A DNA stretch of 64,000 bases from Sphingobacteriia bacterium (GTDB taxonomy: Bacteria > Pseudomonadota > Alphaproteobacteria > Rickettsiales > 33-17). Made by a program: the position numbers and the translations under genes. Numbering within the stretch: the stretch's first letter is position 1; every line of letters starts with the position of its first letter. The DNA is taken from the NCBI GenBank assembly GCA_017304685.1, contig JAFKLR010000003.1, positions 1-64,000 on the forward strand, read 5' to 3'. Under the pieces are notes generated by a model. That model ran no database searches, was not told where the DNA came from, and was given only the letters and a program-made list of their open reading frames with translations. This document shows positions 38,026-46,876 of the stretch, in pieces.

Positions 38026-38202
38026 ATGTCAAATTTATCAGACTCAATTAAGGATTTATATCAGGATATTACAGAGGCCGAAGCAGTGAAAGCAGCTGAT
38101 GACCTAGTAATATTCTTTAAGATTCTTAATGGAATTGAGAAAAGACTGGCTCATCAAGAAAGTAATGAGCTTAAAAATGATAATATCGGAAGTGCAAATT
38201 GA
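38026..38202 (+). CDS. small island protein, 58 residues
   Basis: A short frame starting MSNLSDSIKDLYQDITEAEA and continuing VKAADDLVIFFKILNGIEKR. It is acidic, helical, and resembles in pattern the small proteins (EAxxAAxxLxxFFxxLxxIxxR) often found before recombinase genes in alphaproteobacterial and Legionella islands, as I recall. It overlaps the SpoVG-like gene by 26 bases. Function unknown; perhaps a regulator or directionality factor, which is a guess. Confidence 0.6.
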   Translation: MSNLSDSIKDLYQDITEAEAVKAADDLVIFFKILNGIEKRLAHQESNELKNDNIGSAN

Positions 38203-38455
38203 GCTTATCAAACCAAAAAACGGTTTAATAGGTTTTGCGAGCTTTGTAATAGACCAGAGTTTTTACGTTTCTAGCGTTGCAATTCATACAAAATTAAATG
38301 GTGATGGTTACCGTCTTACATATCCCAGCAAGGGAACTTTTACCATATGTCACCCTATAAATAGAAAATTTAGCCTGGCAATTGAGATGGCTATTTTTAG
38401 TAAATTGAAAGATGTAATGAAGAAGGTAAGAGAAAATGCCGAAAACACCTTCTGA
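38177..38455 (+). CDS. SpoVG-like protein of the mobile island
   Basis: A 92-residue protein from the ATG at 38177 (MIISEVQIELIKPKNG); other in-frame ATGs lie at 38165 and 38129, inside the preceding small gene. GLIGFASFVIDQSFYVSSVA, GYRLTYPSKGT and ICHPINR follow the SpoVG fold (strand, strand, PSK, HPIN). Cellular SpoVG proteins bind nucleic acid and act as regulators; versions with the KPKNGLIGFASFV start are typical of integrative elements and phages. It overlaps the tyrosine recombinase by 20 bases. Confidence 0.75.
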   Translation: MIISEVQIELIKPKNGLIGFASFVIDQSFYVSSVAIHTKLNGDGYRLTYPSKGTFTICHPINRKFSLAIEMAIFSKLKDVMKKVRENAENTF

Positions 38456-40106
38456 GAAAAAAATACCAATAAGAAAATTTGATCCTAGACGTATCCGTAA
38501 AGGTTTTGTTTATTCAGCAAAAGATTTGGCAGAGATATATGGAGTTAATGACTCTATTATTTATAGATGGGTAAGAGAAGAAGGGTTAATCACTATTGAT
38601 GATAAATCACCCGTTTTATTTCACCATGAAATTTTACGGCAATTTTTAAAACACAAAGAACAATCAAGAAGAATGCCTAGTGGTAATATAGGTGATTTTC
38701 CATGTTTAAAATGTTATCAAAAACGAAGGGCATATAAGGATGAAATTACCCTTAAAAAGGTGAATAAAAAATTATGGAAAATACAAGGTATATGTTCTTT
38801 ATGTGGTTGCAAAATGAATATGAATACACAAGCTAACGAGTTACTTTTAATCAAAACATTTGGTTATAGTTTGGTTGAGACGCTACCTAAATTTAGTTTA
38901 ATAGGTAATAAAACATCCAACGCTACAACCACTTCTAAAAGAGGGGTATTAAATAACAAGTTTACGCCTCAAGGAAAAATAATTTTTCATCCAAACAATG
39001 AACGAATAAAACATGATTATTTTGATAAGGTGATTCATAGATTTGGTAAGAATGAAAAGACACGTGACCTGATTATATCTGCTTTATTAGTTTTTGAGGA
39101 GTTTAACGAATGTAAGGATTTTAAGCTATTCTCATATCAGGAAGCAAAGGAATTTAAAAAATATTTATTAACTCGATATAGCCACAGCATACAAATGGCT
39201 CATAGAGTAATCACTTATGTAAAGGAATTCTTTTTATGGCTGAAAGAGCAAAACGGTTATAAAAAGTTATATTATGATGATATTAAAGCATTGCAATTAT
39301 CATTAAAAGACCAAGAAAAAGCTAAGAGAACTAAACCAAAAGATTACCTAGAGGCTGAAAAATGGCAGGATTTAATTTTGAGTCTTGATCCGCATACTGA
39401 GGTTGATGTTAGAGGCAGAGCAATGCTTGCATGTCTTCTACTTACTGGAATAAGAGTTGAAGCATTAATCTCATTAAGAATTGGGGACGTAAACTTTGCA
39501 AGAGGTTATATTTTCCAAGATTCAACCCATGTAAAAACAAAATTTTCATCTTCAAATAAAACCAATTTATTGCAATTTAAACCGAGAATAAAACAAATAC
39601 TTGTTGAATGGGTTGAATTATTACGTTCAGAATATGGTTTTAGTAATGATGACCCTTTATTTCCTAGAATAAGCGTATCAATAAACGATGGTTTGCAGTT
39701 TCAGAGAAGTGGTTTTGTTAAAGAATTTTTGGTCAGTACCTCTATAGTGAATCAGGAACTTAGCAAGCAATTAGAAAAAGCTAATATCGGTCATTATACG
39801 GCACATACTATAAGAAATTCTTTAATAGCTTTATTTATGGAATTTGATCTTACTGCCGAACAGTTAAAAGCTGTAAGCCAGAATATATCACATAAAAGTC
39901 TGGATACGACTTTGAATAGTTATTATACAGTACATGAACATAGAAAAGACAAGATAATAGAAGAGCTTGATATTGAACGTTTGACAAAGTTGCAGAAATT
40001 GAAGAATAATCCGAAATATCATTTTATACTCTCTCAAATCACAGATGAAGAAGCTATAGACAAGGTTTTTGAAGCTTTAATTAATAATAAGGATGTAAAG
40101 TCATGA
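38436..40106 (+). CDS. tyrosine recombinase with N-terminal HTH and zinc ribbon
   Basis: A 556-residue integrase. Residues 25-70 form a helix-turn-helix (YSAKDLAEIYGVNDSIIYRW); two CXXC pairs (Cys90/93 and Cys120/123) make a zinc ribbon; ~195-290 is the SAM-like core-binding domain; ~305-500 is the catalytic domain with Arg340, Lys367 or 369, His457-x-x-Arg460, His486 and Tyr496/497. All catalytic residues are present, so it should be active. A tRNA 3'-end target with a 14-17 base core is the classic site of this family. It is coupled to the serine recombinase by ATGA. Confidence 0.92.
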   Translation: MPKTPSEKKIPIRKFDPRRIRKGFVYSAKDLAEIYGVNDSIIYRWVREEGLITIDDKSPVLFHHEILRQFLKHKEQSRRMPSGNIGDFPCLKCYQKRRAYKDEITLKKVNKKLWKIQGICSLCGCKMNMNTQANELLLIKTFGYSLVETLPKFSLIGNKTSNATTTSKRGVLNNKFTPQGKIIFHPNNERIKHDYFDKVIHRFGKNEKTRDLIISALLVFEEFNECKDFKLFSYQEAKEFKKYLLTRYSHSIQMAHRVITYVKEFFLWLKEQNGYKKLYYDDIKALQLSLKDQEKAKRTKPKDYLEAEKWQDLILSLDPHTEVDVRGRAMLACLLLTGIRVEALISLRIGDVNFARGYIFQDSTHVKTKFSSSNKTNLLQFKPRIKQILVEWVELLRSEYGFSNDDPLFPRISVSINDGLQFQRSGFVKEFLVSTSIVNQELSKQLEKANIGHYTAHTIRNSLIALFMEFDLTAEQLKAVSQNISHKSLDTTLNSYYTVHEHRKDKIIEELDIERLTKLQKLKNNPKYHFILSQITDEEAIDKVFEALINNKDVKS

Positions 40107-41614
40107 AAGCGGTAATATTTGCAAGGGTATCATCAAAAGATCAAGAAGAAGGTCATTCACTGGACGCCCAGATTCAAAGTTGTTTTGAATATGCTATAAA
40201 GAAAAACCTTAAGGTTACAGAACAATTTAGAGTTGTTGAAAGTTCAACCGCAACTGGAAGACCTGAATTTGCTAAAATGGTCAGTTTTGTTAAAGGAAAA
40301 AAGTACAAAATAGCGGTACTATGTTACTGCGTAGACAGATTGCAAAGAGATTTTGATGAGCAATATTTGGAATTACAAAAGCTTATTAAGCAGGATAAAA
40401 TCGAGATTCACTATGTTAAAAGTGAGTTTATTGAGCATAGAGATATGGATAGTTCTGAGAAATTCAGGAAGAACCTTGATGTGTTGCTAGCTAATGATTA
40501 CCGTAATAAAATTTCTGATAATGTTAAAAGAAGTAATAGGAAAAAGCTTGAAGAAGGCACTATTCTTGGTGACTCTCCTCTAGGTTACATAAATAGCAAA
40601 AGGGTAGATAAGAAAAAAGAGAAAGTTGAGGTTTATATTGATCCTATACGTGGCAGTTTAGTAAAAAAGATGTTTGAATTATATGCTACAGGTATGTACT
40701 CAATGAGTGAGTTATGCGATCTAATAACAAAAGAAGGTTTAAGAAGTAAAAAGGGGCATAAAATATCTAAAACTCAGGTTGAGCTTATACTAAAAAATCC
40801 ATTTTATTATGGATATATGAAATATAATGGTATTTTGTATAAGCATATTCATCCTATTTTGATATCAAAAGAATTATTCGACGAATGCGAGCAGGTTAGA
40901 ACTGGGCGGAGAAAAAATAGATCTAAACGTACCGAAAAGTCATTCATATTAAAAGGACTTTTAAAATGCCAACATTGTGGTTGTAGCTATAGTCCGGAAA
41001 TTAAAAAAGATAAATATGTTTATATGCGTCCAACCAAGAGCAAAGGAGATTGTTCTTATTGCTACCATTTAAATGAAAATAAAATACTTTCCCAAATTGA
41101 AGAGGTGTTAAAAGGTATGAAAATACCTGAAAATATTTTAGCTAATTTAAATGAAGAATTAAAGAATAGCTCGGATAAAGAACATAATCATCAAATTCAG
41201 GAAAGCCAAAAGCTGCAAAATCAATACCAGACAATCCAAAATAGAGTTAAAAGAGTTAGAGAATTATATTTAGATGCTGAAATATCAAAAGAAGAATATG
41301 ATGATATGATGACCGAACTTCAAGCAGAAAGACATAATGTAGAAGTCAGGTTACAAAGATTATCGCATGCAGATGATAATTTTAATAAATCAATCGCTAC
41401 AATTTTTGCTTTAGCATCAAAAGCTCATAATTTATTCAAAAGTTCGGAACTAGAGGAAAAAAGGAGAATTATCAATATTTTATTTCCGAACTTACAAATG
41501 GACTCTGAAAAGCTAGTCTTTACGCTGAGAAAGCCATTCGATATGTTCATAAATGCGAAGGATCGTCAAGAGTGGCTCCCCGGGAGGGATTCGAACCCCC
41601 GACCAAGCGGTTAA
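40103..41614 (+). CDS. large serine recombinase, 3' end running into tRNA-Asn
   Basis: A 503-residue protein. The resolvase domain has Ser10 in FARVSSKDQEEGHSLDAQ, then a recombinase domain (~165-260, GDSPLGYI, LRSKKGHKISKTQVELILKN), a zinc ribbon (CQHCGC, CSYC) and a coiled coil (~365-430). The last ten residues, WLPGRDSNPRPSG in part, are the antisense translation of the tRNA, so the present C-terminus was created by integration. Whether this enzyme, the tyrosine recombinase or both move the island is unknown. Confidence 0.92.
   Translation: MKAVIFARVSSKDQEEGHSLDAQIQSCFEYAIKKNLKVTEQFRVVESSTATGRPEFAKMVSFVKGKKYKIAVLCYCVDRLQRDFDEQYLELQKLIKQDKIEIHYVKSEFIEHRDMDSSEKFRKNLDVLLANDYRNKISDNVKRSNRKKLEEGTILGDSPLGYINSKRVDKKKEKVEVYIDPIRGSLVKKMFELYATGMYSMSELCDLITKEGLRSKKGHKISKTQVELILKNPFYYGYMKYNGILYKHIHPILISKELFDECEQVRTGRRKNRSKRTEKSFILKGLLKCQHCGCSYSPEIKKDKYVYMRPTKSKGDCSYCYHLNENKILSQIEEVLKGMKIPENILANLNEELKNSSDKEHNHQIQESQKLQNQYQTIQNRVKRVRELYLDAEISKEEYDDMMTELQAERHNVEVRLQRLSHADDNFNKSIATIFALASKAHNLFKSSELEEKRRIINILFPNLQMDSEKLVFTLRKPFDMFINAKDRQEWLPGRDSNPRPSG
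41568..41581 (+). repeat. right attachment core (attR) in tRNA-Asn
   Basis: AAGAGTGGCTCCCC, the exact twin of 33803-33816. It spans the last nine bases of tRNA-Asn (minus strand) and lies in frame inside the serine recombinase gene. Confidence 0.85.
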
Positions 41615-41647
41615 CAGCCGCTTGCTCTACCACTGAGCTACCGAGGA
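41573..41647 (-). tRNA. tRNA-Asn (anticodon GTT)
   Basis: A 75-base cloverleaf on the minus strand: acceptor TCCTCGG with CCGGGGA, D arm GCTC/GAGC, anticodon stem AGCGG/CCGCT around CTGTTAA, T arm GGGGG-TTCGAAT-CCCTC, discriminator G and an encoded CCA. It is the integration target of the island and remains intact because the core restores its 3' end. Confidence 0.97.
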
Positions 41648-41806
41648 ACACGGAAGTTATGTATAACAAAAAAAAATAATCTTGCCTAGTGTTTTTTTCA
41701 TTTAATTACAAAATTTTTATATATTCCTAAAAAGGCTGGGAATATTAAGGTTTTGATTTTTAAAATTATATATGTTAAGCCTGAAAATAAAAAATATAGG
41801 TCCTAT

Positions 41807-42457
41807 ATGAGAACTCTTGTTGTTAAATATTTACCTTCGGGTAAGGCTTCAAATACTAAAATATTGTTAGATTATTTTAAAAATAACATTAAAGGTGACA
41901 TTCAAGAACTTGATTTATTAAGTGAAAGGCCGCCTATTTTTACGCCTGAATCGTTAGAAGCTTACGATTTAAGAGATTATTTAGGTGAAAAACTTGATTC
42001 AAATCTTGAAAATAAAATAAAGCCATTTGATGAAATCATTAATAAATTTGTAAATAATGATATAGTAGTTATCGCCTGTCCTTTTTACAATTTCTCTTAT
42101 CCGGGTGAAATGAAAAATTTTTTCGATGCTATTTTATTATTAGGTCAAACTTTTACTCAGCATGTGGAAAATGGTATTACAAAATATAAAGGTTTAATGG
42201 AAGGTAAGAAAATTCTTACCATTTATACTGCGGCTGGGAATGTAAAGGAAGGTTCTCCACATTATCATTTGAATTTTTTAGAGCCTTTAGGTAAAACTAT
42301 GTATGAACTTATGGGATTTTCTGAAATGAAATTTGTAACCGCTGCAGTAAGAATAAGATTTATGAGTCCTGAAGGTAAAAATGAAGAATTAACAAAAAAA
42401 AGTATAGCAAGTGCTTGCGAGGAACTTAAAGAAATAGCTATGAAATGGTATGCGTAA
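41807..42457 (+). CDS. azoR: FMN-dependent NADH-azoreductase (AzoR family)
   Basis: A 216-residue flavodoxin-fold quinone/azo reductase from the ATG at 41807 (AGG 6 bases before; the frame is open to 41753). YLPSGKASNTK is the FMN phosphate loop, CPFYNFSYPGEMKNFFDAI the FMN-binding strand (P-M/F-YNF), and TAAGNVKEGSPHYH follows. It reduces quinones and azo compounds with NADH, probably against quinone stress. It abuts the next gene, which is convergent. Confidence 0.92.
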   Translation: MRTLVVKYLPSGKASNTKILLDYFKNNIKGDIQELDLLSERPPIFTPESLEAYDLRDYLGEKLDSNLENKIKPFDEIINKFVNNDIVVIACPFYNFSYPGEMKNFFDAILLLGQTFTQHVENGITKYKGLMEGKKILTIYTAAGNVKEGSPHYHLNFLEPLGKTMYELMGFSEMKFVTAAVRIRFMSPEGKNEELTKKSIASACEELKEIAMKWYA

Positions 42458-43291
42458 TTAATTGCTTAAATCTAAATTTATATTTTCAAATGTTCTAGTT
42501 GTAAAAGTTCTAAAATTTGCTGGAATTTTTTCTTCATTTAGTGGTTCAGGTGAAATTTTATTTATATAATGTGATGATACATTATTAGCTAACTGTTTTA
42601 ATTGGCATAATAATCTTACTACTTCCTCAAAATTACTGTCTTCCATTTCCATTGGAATGTCATTATTAGGATTTAAATTCTCTTTTTGCTGTTCATATAA
42701 TGAATTTGTAAAATAAGTTTTTTTCTCTTGAAAATGGGATTGATTTAAAGACTTTTTATTAACGCAGCTATTTTTAATTGTATTGTAATAGGGAGTACGA
42801 ACTCCGTCTCTAAATATATTTTCAATTTTCTCAATCACTGAATTAATATTATGAGCTTTGGCTAAATTGTAAGTTTCTTTGATAGCTTCTATAGTTATAG
42901 GCCAAAATTTATTTCCGTGGCATATATCTTCATGCACAATGTGAGAGAAAGCGGCTCGTTTTCCTGCACGACTTTTTAAAAGATATTCATATATAGGTAA
43001 AAATTTATCAGCAGTATTCTTAATATTTTCTTTTTGTAATTTTAAAAGTTCTTTTAAAAGAATTTTATAAGACTCAAAATAACCAAAATGGATAAAAAAA
43101 TGTAAAGGATTATATGGCAGGTTCATAATCGTGAGATTATTTCCTACATCTTTTAAAAAATCTTCATTTGCTGAAAAATAAGAATCTTTTAAAGTAAATT
43201 GTATATTAGGAGTATATTTAATTATATCTTTTCCAATCTCTAAACTTATCTTTAAATTAATATATTCTTCTTGAAACATCCCCATAAGCAC
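42458..43291 (-). CDS. hypothetical protein with one ankyrin-like repeat
   Basis: A 277-residue soluble protein. Residues ~60-82 (YNPLHFFIHFGYFESYKILLK) match a single ankyrin unit (TPLH-x-A-x-x-G-x-x-x-x-x-x-LL); the rest is helical and unrecognised, with a polar segment around residues 180-215. It may be an eroded ankyrin protein, such as occur as host-interaction factors in this bacterial group. AGG-like start signals are weak; the next ATG is at codon 3 or 5. Confidence 0.65.
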   Translation of the reverse strand: MLMGMFQEEYINLKISLEIGKDIIKYTPNIQFTLKDSYFSANEDFLKDVGNNLTIMNLPYNPLHFFIHFGYFESYKILLKELLKLQKENIKNTADKFLPIYEYLLKSRAGKRAAFSHIVHEDICHGNKFWPITIEAIKETYNLAKAHNINSVIEKIENIFRDGVRTPYYNTIKNSCVNKKSLNQSHFQEKKTYFTNSLYEQQKENLNPNNDIPMEMEDSNFEEVVRLLCQLKQLANNVSSHYINKISPEPLNEEKIPANFRTFTTRTFENINLDLSN

Positions 43292-43343
43292 TTACCTTAC
43301 AATTAGGTTTACATATTTAGGTAAATATAAATATATTGAAAAG

Positions 43344-44939
43344 TCAATCTTTTATCCCATGAGGGGTTTTAAACCAATAATGAGGTTTAAAAAGAAATTC
43401 AAAAAATGCTTTGAATGAGGCAATTGAATGTAAAATGAAGTAAAATGGATATAGAAATATGGTAAATAAATTATCTGACCATTTTTTTTGAAGTGATACT
43501 ATTACACTAAATAAAATACTATTAAAAACATATAGACTAATATTAAAAATAAGCAATGTTTTAGCTACATCAGTTAATTCTTGAACATAGAAAAAATTTA
43601 AACCTATCCATGAGAGACTAATAATTGGGCTAATCAAAAATGAACTTGATTGAAGGCCGATAAAGAATTGAAACCCGATAAATTTTTTTAAACCTAATTT
43701 TTTTATAGCTTGTATAGGTTTACGTGAATGAACAAAATAAGTTTGATAAAAGCCTTTAATCCAACGTGATCTTTGCCCTAACCAATTTTCTATTTTAAAA
43801 GTTCCTTCTTCGTATGTAAAAGAATCAAATAGCTGAGTTTCGTAATTATACTTACTTAATCTTATACCTAAATCAGCATCTTCTGTTACGTTGTAAGGAT
43901 CCCATGCACCTGAAGCTTTTAAATTATCAAGTCTAAAATGATTACTATTTCCGCCAAGCGGAATTGGCATTTTAAGTAAACTAAGCCCTACTAAAACGTA
44001 TTCAAACCAAATAGCATATTCTAATGCAAATAATTTAGTTAAAAGATTATATTTACGATTTCTAAAATTAAGCTTAGCTTGCACACATGCTAGATTAGAA
44101 GTATTATTTTTAAACAAAACAACGGCTTGTTTTAATTGTAAACTTTCAGGTTCATCTTCTGCATCATAAATGGTTACCAACTTACCTTTAGCAAATAATA
44201 ATGCTAAATTAAGAGCCTTAGGTTTAGTTTTAGGTCCATAAGGAGGGATTATTATAAGGTGATGAGGAAAGCAAAGCTTTTCTTTGGCTGAAAGTATAGT
44301 CTCATTATCGCAAGATTCTAATATTACTTTAATATCTAACTTTTCTTGAGGATAATCTAATTTAAACAGAGTTTCATTAATCCTTTCAATCATATTAGCT
44401 TCTTTATAAAGCGGAATTAAAATTGTATAAATTGGTAATTCATTCTCTTCAATTAAATGAGGTTCAATTCTCTTCTTTAAAAAAATATTATGCCAAAAAC
44501 CTAGCAAAAAAAGTATTACTTTAAAACTGAGCTCAGCAAGATAAAGAATATTAAGGGAAATAAATAAATATGTAATGGTGAAAGCATGGTTTAAAAAAAT
44601 TAAACATACAATGATACAAACTGATAATAATAAAAAAAACTTTTGAGAAAAAAGTAAATTTATTTTAGATGAATTGAACTTATCTAAATTATATGTACTA
44701 AGGTGGTCAAAGTTTTTTATTACATATTTATCAAGAATTTTTTGACACAAGACTTGATAAGGGAGTTTAATAAATTTATTACTACACTTATTACTATTTA
44801 AAATTCTATTTATTTCCTTTAAATTACTACTATCAGTTATAAAGGTTTTAATACTTGCCTTATCTTCTTCATATTCAAATAAAACAAGTAATTCAGTGGC
44901 TTTTTGTAATGATAAATTTTTAATCTCAGTCAACAACAT
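43344..44939 (-). CDS. membrane-bound family 2 glycosyltransferase
   Basis: A 531-residue processive-type GT2. Two membrane segments (~115-165) precede the GT-A domain with YTILIPLYKEANMIERI, YDAEDEPES (DxD-like), TEDADLGIRL (TED) and QRSRWIKGFYQTY (Q-x-x-RW), and further membrane segments close the protein. It resembles cellulose- or glucan-synthase-like enzymes; product unknown. The N-terminal ~100 residues look like the GSPII_E-type domain common in such enzymes (degenerate). Confidence 0.9.
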   Translation of the reverse strand: MLLTEIKNLSLQKATELLVLFEYEEDKASIKTFITDSSNLKEINRILNSNKCSNKFIKLPYQVLCQKILDKYVIKNFDHLSTYNLDKFNSSKINLLFSQKFFLLLSVCIIVCLIFLNHAFTITYLFISLNILYLAELSFKVILFLLGFWHNIFLKKRIEPHLIEENELPIYTILIPLYKEANMIERINETLFKLDYPQEKLDIKVILESCDNETILSAKEKLCFPHHLIIIPPYGPKTKPKALNLALLFAKGKLVTIYDAEDEPESLQLKQAVVLFKNNTSNLACVQAKLNFRNRKYNLLTKLFALEYAIWFEYVLVGLSLLKMPIPLGGNSNHFRLDNLKASGAWDPYNVTEDADLGIRLSKYNYETQLFDSFTYEEGTFKIENWLGQRSRWIKGFYQTYFVHSRKPIQAIKKLGLKKFIGFQFFIGLQSSSFLISPIISLSWIGLNFFYVQELTDVAKTLLIFNISLYVFNSILFSVIVSLQKKWSDNLFTIFLYPFYFILHSIASFKAFFEFLFKPHYWFKTPHGIKD

Positions 44940-45035
44940 AAGTAAAATAATTATTTAATCAATTTACCTTATAAAGCTTTTTTTAATAATGGCAATATCA
45001 AGTTTAAATTCATTTTATTAAGAGAAGTATTAAAA

Positions 45036-45064
45036 TTGACACGGTAATTTAAAAGAGATATTGG
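45036..45064 (+). promoter_or_regulatory. possible promoter of the 574-residue membrane protein
   Basis: TTGACA (45036-45041) and TATTGG (45059-45064) have a 17-base spacer; the -10 box is weak. It is followed by AAGGAAGG before the ATG at 45090. Confidence 0.4.
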
Positions 45065-45089
45065 TTAGTCTTCTTAAGGAAGGATATGT

Positions 45090-46814
45090 ATGTTGGCATT
45101 AATAATTATACCTATTTTAACTCTTACAGGCTTTACATCTTTATTTGCAAAGCTAACTAAATCTAAAATTTCGTTAGCATTCCCAAGTGTAACCGCCTTT
45201 TTCTTAATAGTTCTATATTTTTCTACAATGTTAGGGATATTAAAATATTCTACCTATCTAACATATATATTAGGCATTAGTTGCTTGATTATTTATTTGT
45301 TAAAAGAAAAAAACATTAAAAAAATATTTAAGGAAAATATAAAAGAAATAGGAATATTTTCTTTGTTATGTACCGCATTTGCTTTTTATGTAAAAAATGG
45401 TTACTTTCATGCATGGGATGATTTTAGTCATTGGGGCATATTTACCAAAGAATTACTTTTAAATCATATTTTTGAATCTCAATCAACCTTAACTTCAATT
45501 ATTCCTACTCACGCTCATTATCCAAGAGGAGCATCGGTTTACCATTATTTTATGTTATTACCATCCGGATATTCGGAAGGAGGAGCACTATTTGCACACC
45601 TATTATTACATTTAGCTTTTTTAATGCCATTATTTAAAAATATCAGAGTATGGCAAAGTCTTACCTTAGTATTTTCTATTCTTATGATCGTTACATTATA
45701 TACTACAGGAATTAGGTCTATTTATAATGATAGTACAATTGGTATCATTTTTGGTTCGATATTTAGTGTTTACATTCTTGAAGATAATAAAACACATGCT
45801 TTATATCTTATTTTACCTATTTTAATGTTATTGCCTCTTTTTAGAGAAATAGGATTCTACCTAGCAATTTTTGCTTCTATCATTCTAATAATCAACCATT
45901 CAATTTATAATAAATTTCCAATTAATTTAACAAGATTATTAGTTTATGTTAGTTTATTAACATTACCTATAATTTGTAATTTAGTATGGGTAAAATACTT
46001 TAAAGTCACACATAATTTCTTTGGTAGAATAGAACATTCACTTGCTAATTTATTGCATATTATTGACACTTTTAACGATCAGCATAAATTATTTATCACT
46101 AATTACATTAAGCATTTTTGTAAATTTTTAATTAAAGAGGGAAGTTTAGTAATTTATACTCTTTTAGGAATAAGTTTTTATGGTGTAAATAAATTCAATA
46201 ATAAAATTTTTAAAGAGTATCGATTTCAGCTTATTTCTCTTTTAATTTGTTTTATATTATTTGCGCTATGGAGATTATATTTATATTTCTTCACTTTTAC
46301 TGCTGAGGAAGCAATTAAAGGCGCTTCATTGTTAAGATATTTAGGATGCTATACTTTAGTATTCGCTATTATTGCTTGTACATACATTAAAAAAACTCTT
46401 TTTAATAACAATTTAAAAAATTTAGAAGTAGCATTTTTTTTAGGTTTACTTATTTTATCAAGCATTACTCTTGTGCGTAACATACAAAGAATTCCAAATA
46501 GTTTAACTGCTCAAGAAAAGTTTTTTGATATACAAGTTGAAAGAGTTAGTGCTTATATAAAAGATGGGATAGAAGTTAAATTCAATTTTAATAATAAACC
46601 AGCGGCTCTCAACTGTTTCATATTAAACTATAAATTTGCCCCTTATTTGAAAAATTTTATTTTAAAGGAATGTTTAAAATCACCTGTAAACTATAATATT
46701 AAGAATAAAATTTTGATTGAAAATAACGAAGGTATTTTTAAAGATGAAGTAACAAATAAATGCAGAGTATTGTACAGTCCGTTTATAAATAATTTGGAAA
46801 TTACATGTCCTTAA
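45090..46814 (+). CDS. polytopic membrane protein, possible GT-C-type glycosyltransferase
   Basis: A 574-residue protein with about twelve hydrophobic segments. The first large loop has WDDFSHWGIFTKELL and PRGASVYHYFML, which recall a family of bacterial membrane proteins with WDEFSHWG motifs and GT-C-like acidic loops. The C-terminal ~90 residues are outside the membrane. It is divergent from the GT2 gene and may act in the same surface-glycan route. Function not established. Confidence 0.75.
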   Translation: MLALIIIPILTLTGFTSLFAKLTKSKISLAFPSVTAFFLIVLYFSTMLGILKYSTYLTYILGISCLIIYLLKEKNIKKIFKENIKEIGIFSLLCTAFAFYVKNGYFHAWDDFSHWGIFTKELLLNHIFESQSTLTSIIPTHAHYPRGASVYHYFMLLPSGYSEGGALFAHLLLHLAFLMPLFKNIRVWQSLTLVFSILMIVTLYTTGIRSIYNDSTIGIIFGSIFSVYILEDNKTHALYLILPILMLLPLFREIGFYLAIFASIILIINHSIYNKFPINLTRLLVYVSLLTLPIICNLVWVKYFKVTHNFFGRIEHSLANLLHIIDTFNDQHKLFITNYIKHFCKFLIKEGSLVIYTLLGISFYGVNKFNNKIFKEYRFQLISLLICFILFALWRLYLYFFTFTAEEAIKGASLLRYLGCYTLVFAIIACTYIKKTLFNNNLKNLEVAFFLGLLILSSITLVRNIQRIPNSLTAQEKFFDIQVERVSAYIKDGIEVKFNFNNKPAALNCFILNYKFAPYLKNFILKECLKSPVNYNIKNKILIENNEGIFKDEVTNKCRVLYSPFINNLEITCP

Positions 46815-46876
46815 TTGACTAATGAATATATTGTCATAATGCCTAAAAAGAATAGAATAAATTAAGCAATAATTTG

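Larger units (their letters stand above)
33803..41581. mobile_element. integrated island of about 7.8 kb at tRNA-Asn
   Basis: The segment is bounded by a 14-bp direct repeat, and its right copy includes the 3' end of an intact tRNA-Asn gene. It holds seven genes, all on the plus strand: methyltransferase, restriction enzyme, 598-residue unknown, small protein, SpoVG-like protein, tyrosine recombinase and serine recombinase. This is the form expected from site-specific insertion into a tRNA 3' end. It has no conjugation, replication or phage structural gene, so it is either mobilised in trans or a reduced element. Confidence 0.85.

Noticed and set aside
41573..41614. C-terminal WLPGRDSNPRPSG of the serine recombinase as a real conserved tail
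   Set aside because: It is the antisense translation of tRNA-Asn and arises wherever a frame runs into such a tRNA; it says nothing about the protein family.
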